Counted from the first letter of the stretch, positions 12,371 to 25,143 are shown. The stretch is DNA of 64,000 nt from Salvator merianae (GCA_003586115.2 QVOM02000042.1:35098115-35162114); one strand, 5' to 3'. The notes: generated by a model from the sequence alone, not told the origin. Program-made: numbers and translations.

Positions 12371-12583
12371 ACCTGGATCAACTTTCATGAGCGGACACCG
12401 GGAAGACACAGCATTAACACTGAGAACTGAGTTGAGTGGTGTTCAACTCAAAAAGCTTTTGATTGAGTCTTTCATCAAAGACTTCTCCATAACCTTACAG
12501 CTATGGAAGAAAAGGACAGGTTCTATTATGCAACTGGCTAAGGAGTATAAAACAGAGAGTGGGCATACATGGGCACTTCTCAC

Positions 12584-13860
12584 AGTGAGGTTCCCAAGGA
12601 TCCATCCTGGGACAGGTGATTTTAAACACATTCATAAATAATTTGGAGGCAGTAGAATGGCCAAGTTTGTCCAGGGCAGTCAAAACAAAATGGAATTGTG
12701 AGAAGCTCCCAAGAGACCTCTGCACTGGGGGACTGGGCATCAACATGGCAGTTGCTATTCAATGGGAACAAGTGTAAAGTGATCCACATTGGAGCTAAAA
12801 ATCCTAACTACTCCTGTATCTTAGTGAGATTGGAATTGACTGTGACTGGGTAAAGGTAGACAGTTGAAAGTGTTGATATAGTATGCATCCGCTGTAAAAA
12901 AATGGCCAATAGCATGTTAGGGATAATAAAAAATGCTATTGAAAATAAAGATACTACTATCATAATACCTTGATATAACTCAACAGCAGAACACCATTGA
13001 GAGTACTGTGTGCAGTTTGGACAACTCATCTCAAAAAGGATATAGCAGAGTTGGAGAAGGTCCAGAGGAGGGCAACTAAGATTTCCCTATAAGGAAAGCT
13101 TGTGACATCTGAAGTGCTGAACTGCAGTTCATCAAAGCATGGACTGCAATTAGAGGCCTGGGTCTGTCAGGTGTTTTACCTGACAACCCTGAGCTCTACT
13201 CGGCGCTTTATATGACTCCTGAAGAATTTCAGTAGTGTGGGGAACTACCTTGTGTCCAAAAATGTGGCCAGCACCATTATAGCCCCCTCTATTTGAGGGG
13301 CTGTGGCATGTGTTGGCATGCATGTGCAGATGTGCATTGAAGCATTCTGTACCTATGCAATGACATAATGTTCATGCATGGCACTGTGCACCACAGCCCC
13401 ACAAATAGAGAAGGTTATAATGGTGGAGGGCATGCTTTCAGAAGCAGATAAGTTCCTTGCACCACCAGTCTAGAAAGGAGAAGAGTGAGAGGAGGATAGA
13501 GTTATATGAAACTATGCATGATGTGGACAAAGTGGATAGGGAGAAGGTTTTTTTCCGTTTCCCAAAATAATAGTCCCAGAGATTATCCAATGAAGTTTAA
13601 TCCTAGTGAAATCAGGATAGAAAAAAGGAAACACTTTTTTTTACAATGCACAGTTAAATTTTGGAATTCCAAAATGTGGAGTTGACTACCAGCCTGGATG
13701 GTTTGAAAAATAGCTTTGGTCAATTCATGGAAGACAAAGCTATTAATAGCTTTTATCACTGATGGTATTAGGGGGTGATTTGCTTCCAAAGCCAGCTGGT
13801 GGGAGACTGCATGCTCATGTCCTGCAGGTGGACCTCCCTTCTTGCAGGCAAGCACTCCAG
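12584..13860 (+). pseudogene. CR1-like LINE fragment, decayed reverse transcriptase and 3' region
   Basis: In the plus direction the segment at about 12588-12640 reads VPQGSILG, a hallmark of CR1/L2-group reverse transcriptase, followed by a decayed FINNLE. Further on, frames with stops contain HLKKDIAELEKVQRRATK-like sequence near 13025-13090. The part at 13530-13760 resembles the CR1 3' region, with TTTGGAATTCC, TGGATGG and GGAAGACAAAGCTATTAATA. Many stops and frame changes show it is dead. About 13100-13480 looks like an insertion or strong divergence. Confidence 0.65.
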
Positions 13861-14767
13861 CCCTGAAGTGTCAGGAGAAGCCTTTGTTCAGCTCATGCCA
13901 CAGTTTGGAAAGAAAAACAATTCTCGAATAAAAAAGTAGGACCTTGCTGACAAGAATTTGGCTGATAAGTAAAGTTAAAAGGTGGCTCTGAATCATTGGC
14001 TACCAGCAAGGGTGGGTCAGCTGGCCTAGGCTCCTTCCCCCGCCACATGCTGGTTTGATAGCTTTATTTGAAGCTATGTGACTCTGGCAAATCTTTTGTT
14101 GAAGATTCCTTAGAAATAGCTTGGGTCAACAGATTTGCCACTGCAGCCTGGATTTCAGGTGCAGTCAACAAACCAGCATGTGGTAGCAGGAGGAACTTCT
14201 ACTTTAACCTACTCGTACCAGCCCCAGCTGATGACTACAGCCATATCCATGCAGTTTTCTTGACAGCAGTTTGGAAGTAGTTTGCATTGCCTTCATCTGG
14301 GGATTGTTCCAGAGATGCTCTGATGCAAGCAGATGTTGCTCCACTAAGCTACAGTTGCTTCTGAATACATTCCTAAAACCCTTTGATTGCAAAACAGACC
14401 AGGGGAGAAGACCTTCCTTTTCCTCTTCTTCCTAAACCCTACCTCACTCTTTTTCCACAGTCCTACTACAAAACCCACTGTTACCTCTTTTTGACCCTAT
14501 CGTGCTCTCCTTCACTATTCTTTTATTTTTCAGCCATCTATTAATTTACTTGATCATTGCAATCTGTTTTGTGATCAGCAGAATTTATAAATATCAGTGA
14601 TTCAGTTAATCAACTGATACTGTTTTAGGTGATCCTGTCCAAGTAGCAAGATTTTAATGATGTGAAAGGATGATTATAAAGCATTTGACTTTCTAGTCAT
14701 GATTACATGATTACTTGCTCTCAACACTCATTTTAAGCTGTTAGAATATCTTTGTGAAGTAAATCAA
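13861..14767. other. Intergenic, nothing recognised
   Basis: No coding exon or named repeat supported. Confidence 0.55.
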
Positions 14768-14993
14768 GGGCCCAATTACCTCTATGTTCTAATCCAGGTT
14801 CAGTTCATTTTTGGATTGAAAGAATACACGAGCAAAGTGCCTAATCATTTTCTTTTCACATTATCCAATCCACAGGTGGATTTTCTGAGCTGGATAATAC
14901 TGAAAGAAAATATTTTATTACTTTACTGATAGAACCTATCTCAGTCTGAAAGTGGACCGAAGCTGGATTAAAACTTAGATGCGACTGAGCCCC
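14768..14993. mobile_element. Palindromic MITE, family D, copy 1
   Basis: A left end starting GGGCCCAATTACC and a right end ending GACTGAGCCCC enclose inverted arms sharing the AGCTGGATTAAAACTTAG motif and its complement. Closely similar to copy 2 at 15819-16042. Confidence 0.65.
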
Positions 14994-15818
14994 AGGTGAA
15001 TGCCAAGTATTGTATAATGAAGTCCTCTTAGTTATAAGAAATGCTATGAGATCATTGTGTTATCTCAAGCATGAACAACTCTCATTTGTGTCTTGTGTCC
15101 AAATGATGCTATGAAAAACATAACTTTTCGATATCTTACTTATGTACAACAGGATGTCCTGAAGGAACAACCAACCTGGAGTCTTTCTACACACAGACAT
15201 AAATCAAAGAACAAAGGTCAGGATGATCAAACAGGCTATACTGTGTTTACCATACTTTGATCATTTGGTTTGTTCTTGCTACATCCTTTTCTTTCTTCTT
15301 TTTATCCCTTCTGCTCCTTGAACATGTCACATGTTTCTGTCTTTCCTTGCAGTATCTGTCCTTTATTTAATCAGCAGGTTATTTATCACCTCAGTCAGCA
15401 TGCAGCTATCTGTTGTCTCCCAGCAAATGAAGAACACTGACCTGCCAATGTCATTGCTTTTCAAGCTAGCCTCTCTCCATTGCACTCCTGCTTTCTGTCT
15501 TCCAAACCTATTCAATACTTGCATGTATTTTAGAACTAGTTGCAATAGTTTTTAAGTGGGACAGAAGTAGTCAAGGAATGGCTAAAAGGCTGAGCATCTG
15601 AAAAGCAGCTCTGAGCCAGTATGAAGTCCCTTCATGCACCCTCATACCCTTTTGGTGTGGGGTGCTATGTGGGGACAGTCAGTGTTCAATGCCCCTCCAT
15701 TGTGTTTTGAATGGTATGTAGAGATGCGGCCATACAGATGTGTGCTATATGAGTTATGGAGAAGAAAATAATAGCTATGGTTCAGTTAACTACAATTTAA
15801 TTATGTAGCAGCATGTAA
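14994..15818. other. Intergenic, nothing recognised
   Basis: The spacer between two family D MITEs, with no coding signal. Confidence 0.55.
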
Positions 15819-16042
15819 GGGCCCAGTCACACCTAAGTTTTAAACCAGCTTCGGTCCACTTTCAGACTAAGAGAACTCATCAGTGAAATTAATAAGATGT
15901 TTTCTTTCAGCATTATCTAACTCAGAAAATCCACCTTTGTGTTAGATGATGTGGAAAGAAAATGACTGGTCATTTTGCTGATGTGTTCTTTGAATCGAAA
16001 AGTGGACTGAAGCTGGATTAAAACTTAGGGGTGACTGGGCCC
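15819..16042. mobile_element. Palindromic MITE, family D, copy 2
   Basis: A foldback of 224 bp. The left end GGGCCCAGTCACACCTAAGT is matched by the reverse complement of the right end, GGGCCCAGTCACCCCTAAGT. Flanking triplets TAA (left) and TAG (right) fit a Harbinger-type 3-bp target duplication with one change. Confidence 0.75.
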
Positions 16043-17176
16043 TAGGAGGACTCTCCCAGGCAGTTTGTACCTCAGTCGTGGAATTTTTCCCTTTTAAGAT
16101 CAGGCAGAAGTCAACCTTTAGGGGTATTTGGTAGCGGTAGAATTCTAATTACTGACCAGGCTTTTACATGAATTTTGCTGCCTTTTTTCATTCTACTAGC
16201 TATTTTTGCTTTATTTTCTTGATTACATTGTTTTAATTTGTTCTATTTGATTTTAATATAATTCACTCGGGGTGTGTGTGTGTGTGCACTACAGGAATGC
16301 AGTGGTAAGAGTTTTGTTTTGTTTGAAGAGAAAACATAAGAACGTAGAGAAGCAATTCTCCATGCAGCCGCTGCTGATGTTATTTTAATCCACACTATTA
16401 TCTCAAAGGAATATAAAAAGGCAAATGTCTCATGTCTCATTTGGCAGTAGAATGTAAACAACTTGGATTTGAAATAGTGTTCCCAAAAGCTTCTTCATTC
16501 TGCGTTCTTTCACTTTTTACAATTACTCAGTGGAAAATATTGTCAGGTTCTGAATGCATAAATAGTGTATTAAAATCTGTTTGCTGTGAACACAAATGAA
16601 GGAGATACTTGGAACATTCCAGAAATGTTTTGAAAACACAGCTTTGATAACAAAAGAGCTAGAGCAACGGCAGCAAACCAAAAAGCCATACAAAGTAGAA
16701 ATGATTTTTCAGATCTCATATCTTTTTTTCCTCTTTATTCTGACTGTTTGTATTAATACTGAGCATATTTTGCAAATATCTAGCAAATGTTTGGCTCACA
16801 TTGAGAATGATATCCCTAGCTACTAAATAGTTACAGCCTCTGGCTGATTTTTGTAAAATTTTCATAAAACATAACTTCCCCCTTCTGACCATTATATGTC
16901 AGGTTCTTCCCCAAAAGAAAAAGGTGTTTACTCAGTGGCAGGAACGGCTGATGAGCAGGAAATACTGGGGTGATAGAGGAGGGTTGGTGTGACAGTTGGT
17001 GGATTGTTTTATTTGTAATGACTAAAGCTAGGTTTGGTGAAATTAAAGGGACTCAAGTATGCTGGTGGCCAATTGCTGTTCCACTGCCCAACCAAATACA
17101 GTTTCACTGCCTGTTGCTACCCATTGGATACTATCTTAATCCAAGTTTCAAATCCAAATATTATTATTATTATTAT

Positions 17177-17213
<37 letters not shown>

Positions 17214-18860
17214 GATTTCATTCTTACAGTTTAAGAACTTAAAAAGTAGGAAATAAGATAGCTGACTGAGGTTCATGCAAAAATGTAAGAAGTCAAATTT
17301 TATTGTGTTATACACTGTTTTCGGGCTCTCTCTGCGGTGCTAGAAATTTAGCTGTTATTTCAATTATATGTTTGTTGGTGCCTCCTATGAATAGGATAAA
17401 GTACCATTGTAGAGGTTTTCCAGGACACTTCATAAACATCTTGAGAGCCTTTTTCGATAGTCCTGATATAGATTGCAAAAAAAGAAGGCAAATGTTTCTG
17501 TTTCATCCATATTGCATGGTTTTTGTAAGAAGTTCTTTGGCATTTAGACGAGTGAGATGGTACTGTCTAATATGTGCCTTTCTATAGATCATGTTAAATT
17601 GTTTCATTTTTAAATCAAACATTAAAAATAGTGCCTCATCTAAATATCAGTGCCAATGGACCTACAATAGTCAGATTTAATTGGGAAAAGTTACTAAAAA
17701 ATTCCCTTTGTGCAAGACATTTGCTTATTTTAGGTAGATTTGCTTTTCAAAAGCAAAAGGGGGGCTTTTCATCAGTGATACCAGGGACACACATCCACAC
17801 CTAGGTGCTAAATTTGCAAAAAACTGCTTCTAGCCATGTTTAGGCCGCACCTAAATCTGTGAAAACAGCTTGTGATGTCATGTAAACTCACCCAATGTTT
17901 GTATTTAGCATGTTAAAACAAGACAAAGCCCTAAGTCCTAAGTATTAAAAAAATCAAGAAGCCAAAATGGCCTGCTTTTGTATATCATGTGAATAACAGC
18001 TTTTCACTTTAAAATTCTCTTCATTCATTTTTCCTTTGCCACCACTTGGTAAAAACCAAAGACCTGAGTTTATATTCTTGAACATGTTCTTCATAGAAAA
18101 AAAGTTATATTCCTCAGCAGGACCTTGTACATTATATGGATTAATTCTAGAATTAAATTCATTGTTAACAGTAGATGTTAAAACAACTTTCAGATCACAT
18201 TTTGTTCATTTCTTATTGCTGGAAGCCAGGCAGAGCTTTCTGATATACAGAACTTTGCAGGCATAGAATAATGAATTTACAATATAAAGACTGTTGTTTA
18301 GTGTAATCCATTTCATAGTGCTCCTAGATTACAGACAAATTTTGGGAACTTAGTGAGAAATGGTTGATATTTACTCTTAAGTCTCAAAGGCTTCTCAAGT
18401 GACTTTGGGGAAATTATTTTATTTTTGAAAGCATTAAATATCCCAAACAAGCCTATGGACACAAACATTTCAGACTTTACCAGTTAATTCCAAATACACC
18501 TGTACTTTCACTGCTTGTAAAAGGACATTTACTTTGACATTTAAATGTCAAAAACAAAGGTTCAGATAAAAGTAATTTCTGTTGTTTATGAGCTAGCTTT
18601 AACAAGGCCACAAGGCACTCATAATAATTGTTTATTTTCATCCTTACCAAGGATGCTACGAGACAGCAAAAAGCATTTTTAGAAAAATCAAGGGTTTTTT
18701 TCTTCCTATAACACCATTTTGAATAGAGGATTGGTGTCATGAATTTTAATATCTGTAGGACACTGGGAAAAGACATCAGGGAGTTGGAGTGAGTTACTAT
18801 CAGTATACTGATTTCTTTATGTTTTGGATGAGGTGAGGCGGTTCACATGTTGAATCACCA
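16043..18860. other. Intergenic, microsatellites only
   Basis: AT-rich sequence with a short GT run at about 16272-16286 and the (ATT)/(AAT) tract listed separately. No exon or named transposon recognised. Confidence 0.5.
17158..17212. repeat. (ATT)n-(AAT)n inverted microsatellite
   Basis: About seven ATT units switch to about ten AAT units, so the two halves are reverse complements and can form a hairpin. It creates poly-Ile, poly-Tyr and poly-Asn runs in the translated frames, which are artefacts. Confidence 0.92.
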
Positions 18861-19289
18861 GGGGTGATTTTGCACTTACCATGATACTAAGAGACACTGT
18901 CTGCACTGCATGGCCCTAGTGACTCACTTGAAGAAGGCTACTGGCATTCATGGTGCCAACACTGGTAACCATGCCTGATCCTGACCATGGCAGTGGCCAG
19001 GAAGCAGCCAGCCACTGCCATGGCAACCAATAGGGTTGTGCAGTATGCAGGCACGATCAGCTGATCATGTAAGAGTGATTGGTTTATCACACCGGCCCAG
19101 TTGCCACGAGTCCAGGTAAGTGTGAATGCACCTTACTGGGAAGTGACTATCACAATCAGTAAGGTTGTGGAGCACAAAGGTTGTGACTGGGAGTATCTGT
19201 AGCCTGCTCCCAGCCACTCGGGCCTCCACAAAGTGTGGAAGCACTTTGCTAGCAAGCATTCTTGAGGCTTGCTACACCAAAGTGCACAC
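18861..19289 (-). mobile_element. Family A element, copy 4 (inverted)
   Basis: It starts with the family terminus GGGGTGATTTTGCACTTACC and ends CAAAGTGCACACAGGCCCC. Internal CACTGCCATGGCAACCA and CTGCACTGCATGGCCCTAGT match other copies. It is opposite in orientation to copy 5, 162 bp away. Confidence 0.65.
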
Positions 19290-19451
19290 AGGCCCCAGGT
19301 GAAGGAGGCAATGTGCTAGTTACTTTAACCTGAATCTAAAATCTATCTTGGAATCAGTATGGAATCAGCTGGCTCTCTGCAGGGTTGCATGCACATAGAA
19401 ATAATATATGTGTAGCTTGACCATAATTATCAGCTCTACCACTGCCACTTA

Positions 19452-19911
19452 GGGGGCGTTTGCACTTTGTGGTAGCAAGAGTCAAGGACCCTTGCTAGCA
19501 AAGTGCTTCTGCACTTTGCAGAGGCCTGAGTGGTCAGGAGCGGCATAATGCTCCTCCCAATCTCTCCACAGCTTTACTGGGAGCTGGTATTCAGCTCCTG
19601 GTAAAGTCTGTTCACACTTGCCATGGCCACCATGTTGCATGCAGTGGCCACGCCTGCATGATTGCCTGATTGCGCCTGTGCATGCCTGCGTGGTGTGCGA
19701 TGCTGGCAGTCATCAGGGCAGCAGCCGGACACTTCCCAACCGCTGCCATAGTAAGGATCCAGCAAGGCTACCAGCATTCACTCCATGCATGCTGGTAGCC
19801 TGCTGAAGGTAAGTACTAGGGTCACGTAGTGCAGTGTCCGCACTGCGTTATCCATACCACTGTAGAACAGGAAAATTATCCTGTTCTACGGTGGTAAGTG
19901 CAAAAAGGCCC
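19452..19911 (+). mobile_element. Family A element, copy 5, with TTA target duplication
   Basis: It starts GGGGGCGTTTGCACTTTG and ends GTAAGTGCAAAAAGGCCC. It is flanked on both sides by TTA (19449-19451 and 19912-19914), the duplication expected of PIF/Harbinger. Internal hairpins include TCAAGGACCCTTGCTAGC. No transposase frame is present. Confidence 0.75.
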
Positions 19912-20169
19912 TTAATGTCCAGATGGTACTAGTGGCTGAGAGTACCTGTCTTCAGTTTCAGCTGATTACCTGCTATGGAGCTTGTGCAGGGAACTATGCT
20001 TTGGTAACTTCCACACCTGCAGCATGTTATGAGACCTGGCAAAGAAACCAACATCAATCCCTTGTACTATGCAGACTGAGACCAAAAACATGCAGAATGC
20101 AATCTAAACCAAGCCCAGCAGCCAGCCAATTGTTTTGAAAAGACACACGCTGTGTGTCTTGGCTGCAGG

Positions 20170-20590
20170 CAAAAGACCAGTGTGATCAATAGAGTTTATG
20201 TCCCTGTCCACACTGGACTACGTAATATACTCTGTGTGAGATTGCCCTTGAGGACTATTTAAGAGCTACAACTAGTACAGAATAGAGCAGTAGTGGTGGT
20301 GGTGGAGGAGGAGGATACAGTATTTGCACTGGTGGCAAATTTTCTGCTGAGCCTAATTCAAGATTATTAACAATGACTTATAAGTGTCTTGGGTTCCAAA
20401 TATCTGAAGGGTAATTGTCTCCCATATAGACCTGCCATAGAGTTAAGACAATTGGGATGGTAGTGCTGCCATAATCTGTGGTTCATGTGTCAGTGGCCCA
20501 CAAAGGGCATTTTTAATGGTCACTCCAAGTTGCGCAATTAAATGTCCCTTCATGACAAGTCATTTGGCAGTTGTGCTGCAGATCCAATGG
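20170..20590 (+). repeat. L2/CR1-group LINE remnant, weak
   Basis: A broken frame contains MTYKCLG and SPI segments reminiscent of the FKVLxLTYKALxGLGPxYL region of L2/CR1 elements, with simple (GGT)n and (GGA)n runs at about 20290-20312. Degraded, so the call is tentative. Confidence 0.35.
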
Positions 20591-20602
20591 AGACATGGAC
20601 TT

Positions 20603-20710
20603 AGGCTGCATTCAGACATGGCGAAAAACGGCTCCAAAGAGTCTCCCCATCTGTTCCAACCTAGAGTGTAAGGAGAGCTGGAAAGGGCAGAGAGACATTC
20701 AAGGTTTAAG
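20603..20710 (+). repeat. Family H-like MITE end
   Basis: AGGCTGCATTCAGACATGGC is the same terminal motif as at 7466; the rest diverges. Confidence 0.4.
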
Positions 20711-22139
20711 CTAAGCCAGTTTGAGCTGGTTCAAATTTGAACTGAATTGCACATGATGTGATTTGAACCAGACCGAACCACCATTTTCACGCACCTCTCT
20801 GTTTAATGCTTATCTTTGCTTAGAGCTAGCTCCAATTTCTGTGGCTTTATTCAAACAAAAAGGCAAACAAAACATGTTCTCAAAATATTTTACTGCATGA
20901 TAAAAGTTCTTGCATCCTCTAAAAAAGACAGTGCTCATATTAAGGAATGAGATGTAGCGGTTGAAAGGAGGTGGGATTATTTGTGCAGTAGCAGGCTTCT
21001 GATCTATGCTAGAAATAGTTCCAGGGATAAAACATTATGGATAAAAGTATTTCTCTGAGGGATAGTGTTTTATATTTGCAAGAGCTTCTTCCTCATTTCT
21101 TTCAAGCCTGCTGGGAGAAACACTGCTTTGTATAAATTACTACAGGTGTGGTGACTACTGAAAAGCATGAGTAATGTAGTAAGGAGCACTGTAGTCAAAC
21201 CAGAATCAATAATAGCGTTATAATGAAATGATCTGCTAACCAAGGAGCTCAACCAGCTTAGCAAAACATTATGTCTGAAGCATTCCCCTGAAATTTAACA
21301 ACTATAGATAAGAAAAGATCAGGACTGGTTCAAAGTGATACACTGCAGTGGTTGCTCCACATCTGTGAGATACCATATTGATGATCTTGTCCACTTCACT
21401 GCACTGAAAGAGAGCATGTTTTGCAAGCAGAACATCGAGGTAACTTATGCCCATGTGCACATACACACACATGCACACACAGAGTGTCACACATAGCAGA
21501 ATCCCCAAATAGGACAGGGAAAGACTTCTGTCCAGAAGCCTGAAGAGTTACTGGTAGTCAGCATAGAGAATAATGGCCTAGGTGGACCGATGATTGGATT
21601 CAGTAAATGGTACAACTTAATATTTTCCCACATTCTAAGCTGGGGTGACCAAGTTATGGTTGTCTAGATATTGCTAATCTACAATTCCCATACTTCATTA
21701 CTCTGAAAGGGCCAAGTTATTGGCTGAAAACATATTTTTTACTCCAGAACTTGTGTCTTTTTATTTTCAAAGATAGCAATAACCTTGTTTTAAAAATAAA
21801 CGATTAAAATTCCTTTTAACTGCAGCAAGACTCGCTATAGCACAAAGCTGGAAAACTGCACCTAGTCTATTTAAGAAGGGGTATAATAACAGAAATGATG
21901 GGATCTTGCAAATCATGAATTTATTACAGACTAAGCAAAAGGATGCAAAGCCCAGTTCCTTGAAATACATTCATGTCAGTATGGAAACCATTGATACCAT
22001 TTATATGTCCCCAAAGAATATCTTTATGGTTAGAAGACTATTAATTACATTTCTCTCATTCTTTGCCCAGTGACCAATAATACTTGATGTATCAATTACT
22101 TGTTCTTTTTATTTTGAACTAATTTAAATTTATATCTTT
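20711..22139. other. Intergenic, nothing recognised
   Basis: AT-rich sequence with a short CA run near 21460-21480. No exon or named transposon. Confidence 0.5.
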
Positions 22140-23990
22140 CATTGTATTTGACAGAATATTGTTTAGTTTTGTATTGCATGATATTGTCTTTGATGAAGTA
22201 TTAAAATAACCATTGTAAAAAAAAGTGATTTGTTCCATAATCTCTGTATTTCAATATTATATCCCAATATTTCATGATCTTTTCCAGTTCCTTTGGATCT
22301 GTCATATGGCATTGCCATATCTATAAATTGAACACACTTTTCTTCAGCTACTGCGATGCCTTACATGTTGTGTTCTAGATATTGGTCCATATGAATTCAA
22401 AAGTCCCATAACCTTTTTAGTATGATCATTCTAGACTACATTTCCAGTATTATGGTGGTTCCAATATTTTTGGGAGTCAAATTCATATTTTTTACATACA
22501 TTTTAGCGTATCAATTTTTCCACTCAATCATGTCTTGTTTTATATTCTATTTGAGTGATTTAGGTGGCCAATTATTTCATCTTTCTCTTTGCATAATCTA
22601 TGCTTCTTGTTGTTTCCAGTTTGGGGATTTTTCACTTGTATTGCATTTGTTATTTGTGCTGCAAATATTAATCCTTCTGTTTACTTGTTGCTGGATTCGA
22701 TCTGAAGTGATTGTCGGGTTTTGCTGAAGCTCATTTTGTCTTCAGTGTTCAAGTACTGATCATGTAGAAGTTTATTTTCCCTATTTTTCATTTGCTGTTG
22801 TATTGTTGAGTCTTGTAGGTAGCTTTTGATTCCGTCACTTTTAAAATGTTTTCCTTGCAGATTTTGATCAGGATTTTCTCTTTGCTGGCTGTCATGTAAT
22901 AATCATTCAGGCCTCTGATTTCATATTCCATTGTCTGTTTGACTTGTGGCAAACCATGACCACCAATCCGCCTGGTAAATAGAAATGATTGATGCCATTT
23001 TTTGGGTGCAACACATGATGTATTCTAATAACTTTGGGGATCTTGCAATATAAAGCATCTAGTTCAGTCTGTGTCCAATCAACAATGCGTGCTGTGTCCA
23101 ATTGTGTGTTACTAGAATGGGCCAGGTATTAATGACTTTGATTGTATTACTGTGATTCAGGTTAGATTTCAAGTTTTTTAAACTTGTTTTACTTAACATT
23201 ACAGCCATCGCCACTACTACCACATAGATGTTTATGGCTGATTTGGGACTCTGAGAATCAGATCCTTCACAAGGACTTAGGATAATCAGAGGTATTGGAG
23301 CAGAATGTGTGCTGTTCCAGTAATGCTGCTTTCTGTAACTAGTGGATAGTGACTTTATCAATGCCCACCGTGTTAAGATGTCACTCCATTTCTTTTGGAA
23401 CTGCACCAAGAACACCAATAACTATTGGCACAGCTGTTGCCTTGGTTCCTTTGCTCTAGACATTCGATTTCAGTTTGAGGATCTTTGTATCTGGCGACAT
23501 TTATCTCAGCTCTACTATTGCCAGGTACTGCTCTATCAATAATACGTGTGTGGCTATTTTAAGAACAGTTAGGGGTATTATGAGCAAGATGGTTATTAGT
23601 TTATATTTGGAAATCCCACAGTATTTTGACCTGTCTATTTTCTATTATTTTTTGGTCTTGTGGTTTCATTAATTCTTACTGGTGTTCCAGTGGATAATAG
23701 CTATCAATTTATCATGTCTTTTTTTTTTTACAACTGATGTGTGCTGTCTTCTTGAAACTGATGGTGGGCTTCCATGCTACAATGAATAAGAGAACTATGT
23801 TGAGGCATCAGACAAAATGTTCCTCAAACTTATTAAATATGATGAGAGCCAGAAAAAAACATGTTCTATACTGGATTGCTCAATAGCCAGGACAAACAAG
23901 GACCATGTCAAGTGTTGGAGTACCTGGACAGCTGGTGATAAGTGGGCTACACATAAAACAAAGAAAACGTAGAGTTTCAGAAAATCGACA
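22140..23990 (-). pseudogene. R4/Dong-like non-LTR retrotransposon, two decayed fragments
   Basis: Read on the minus strand. One fragment at about 23280-23600 holds ILWDFQI, IIDRAVPGNSRAE and VPIVIGVLGAVPKEM, then TGTAHILL, with stops and frame changes. This matches the restriction-like endonuclease and C-terminus of R4-type elements. The second, at about 22200-23240, holds IVDWTQTELDALYCKIPK, then IHHVLHPKNGINHFYLPGG, then weaker traces of the zinc-knuckle and endonuclease regions. The first fragment is C-terminal yet lies upstream of the more N-terminal one, so these are two insertions or a rearranged copy. No frame is intact. Confidence 0.6.
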
Positions 23991-24649
23991 GCTCAATTAT
24001 CAGAGTAATCTTCTGCCTATCAGTGCAGTCAGAACCCCACAAAAAACCAGAGCATAAGGATAGCACATCACCCAGTAATGCAAGAAAACCTGTTAAAATC
24101 CCCAAGAGAAAATCAGTCTGCCATAATACTATCCTACTTTCAAATTCGCAGTATAAATTAATGTCCCATAACTCTTTCTTCAATAACAGAAGTATGAGGA
24201 AGTATTCTATCTTCTAGGATAGGTACACTTCGTTAATTTTTTGTTCTTCTGCACACAAAAGAGCTGTAAGATTTGTGTACACTCAGGTTCATCAAATACA
24301 CTATTGATTAAAGCCAATTTAAATTTGGATGGTAATCAGAGGAAGTACTTCCTCAACCTATGAGTCAAATGAAATTTAAGAGGATGCAACAATTGCTAGT
24401 TGTTTATTTGACTCCACACCTAAATTATAGAGCATTCAGAACTAAGGCACGTGCTAGGCTTATGAATAAGCACATCAACATCACACTTCTTGTTACAGCC
24501 ATTTGTAAAGTAGACTTGTATTATGTGATAAAACAGATGGTGCACTCAGCTACCTGTAATTAACTCCAGATGTGCCTTTTACTAATGAAAATCTGTTTGG
24601 GGAGAAGAAAGGGAGATGGGGTAGAGAAAGGCGCCCAATCTCTCCTCCC
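23991..24649. other. Intergenic, nothing recognised
   Basis: AT-rich sequence with no coding signal or named repeat. Confidence 0.5.
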
Positions 24650-24845
24650 TCATTGTTGTTTAGTACCTCTGAGTTGCTGCTGATTCCAGGTCGTCTGCAT
24701 GGGCACCTCCACAAACACTTCTATGCAGCTTTCTTGGCAGAGATACAGAAGTGGTTTGCCATTGCCTACTTCCAGGGAGAGGCTGGGGATTGAACTGGCA
24801 ATTCACTGCTTTTCAGGCAGTTTGCTTTTCTGCTGAGGTACAGAT
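24650..24845 (-). repeat. tRNA-derived SINE, inverted copy
   Basis: Reverse complement of the family at 10885-11090. It shares CAGTTCAATCCCCAGCCTCT, GGCAATGGCAAACCACTTCT and GGTGCCCATGCAGACGACCT. The tail is longer than in the plus copy. Confidence 0.7.
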
Positions 24846-24994
24846 CTACCTAAAAGATGATAAAGAAATGCCCTTCTGGTAGCATTAGTCCCTTTAGCAC
24901 ATTATGGTGTGGAGGCTGATAAGAGTATCTTCTCCATTGTAGTCCCCAGTATATGAAGTGGCTTTTCCTCTGAGATGTGTCAACCACTGTCACT

Positions 24995-25143
24995 GGCTGC
25001 ATCCAGACGCCACTTACTTATTCTGCTATATGTGGATATTCTGGAATAAATCACTCCTGGGAATGCTTTATTCTGGAATATCCATACTTTAACCTGAAAC
25101 ATCCAAATACAGAGGAATAAGTTAGTGATGTCTGGATACAGCC
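24995..25143. mobile_element. Palindromic MITE, family G, copy 1
   Basis: Left arm GGCTGCATCCAGACGCCACT pairs with the right arm, whose reverse complement is GGCTGTATCCAGACATCACT. The centre carries the pair TATTCTGGAATAAA and GCTTTATTCTGGAATA. A relative lies at 54477-54611. Confidence 0.7.

Noticed and set aside
16970..17242. Frames with poly-Tyr/Asn or poly-Ile runs
   Set aside because: Translation of the (ATT)n/(AAT)n microsatellite.
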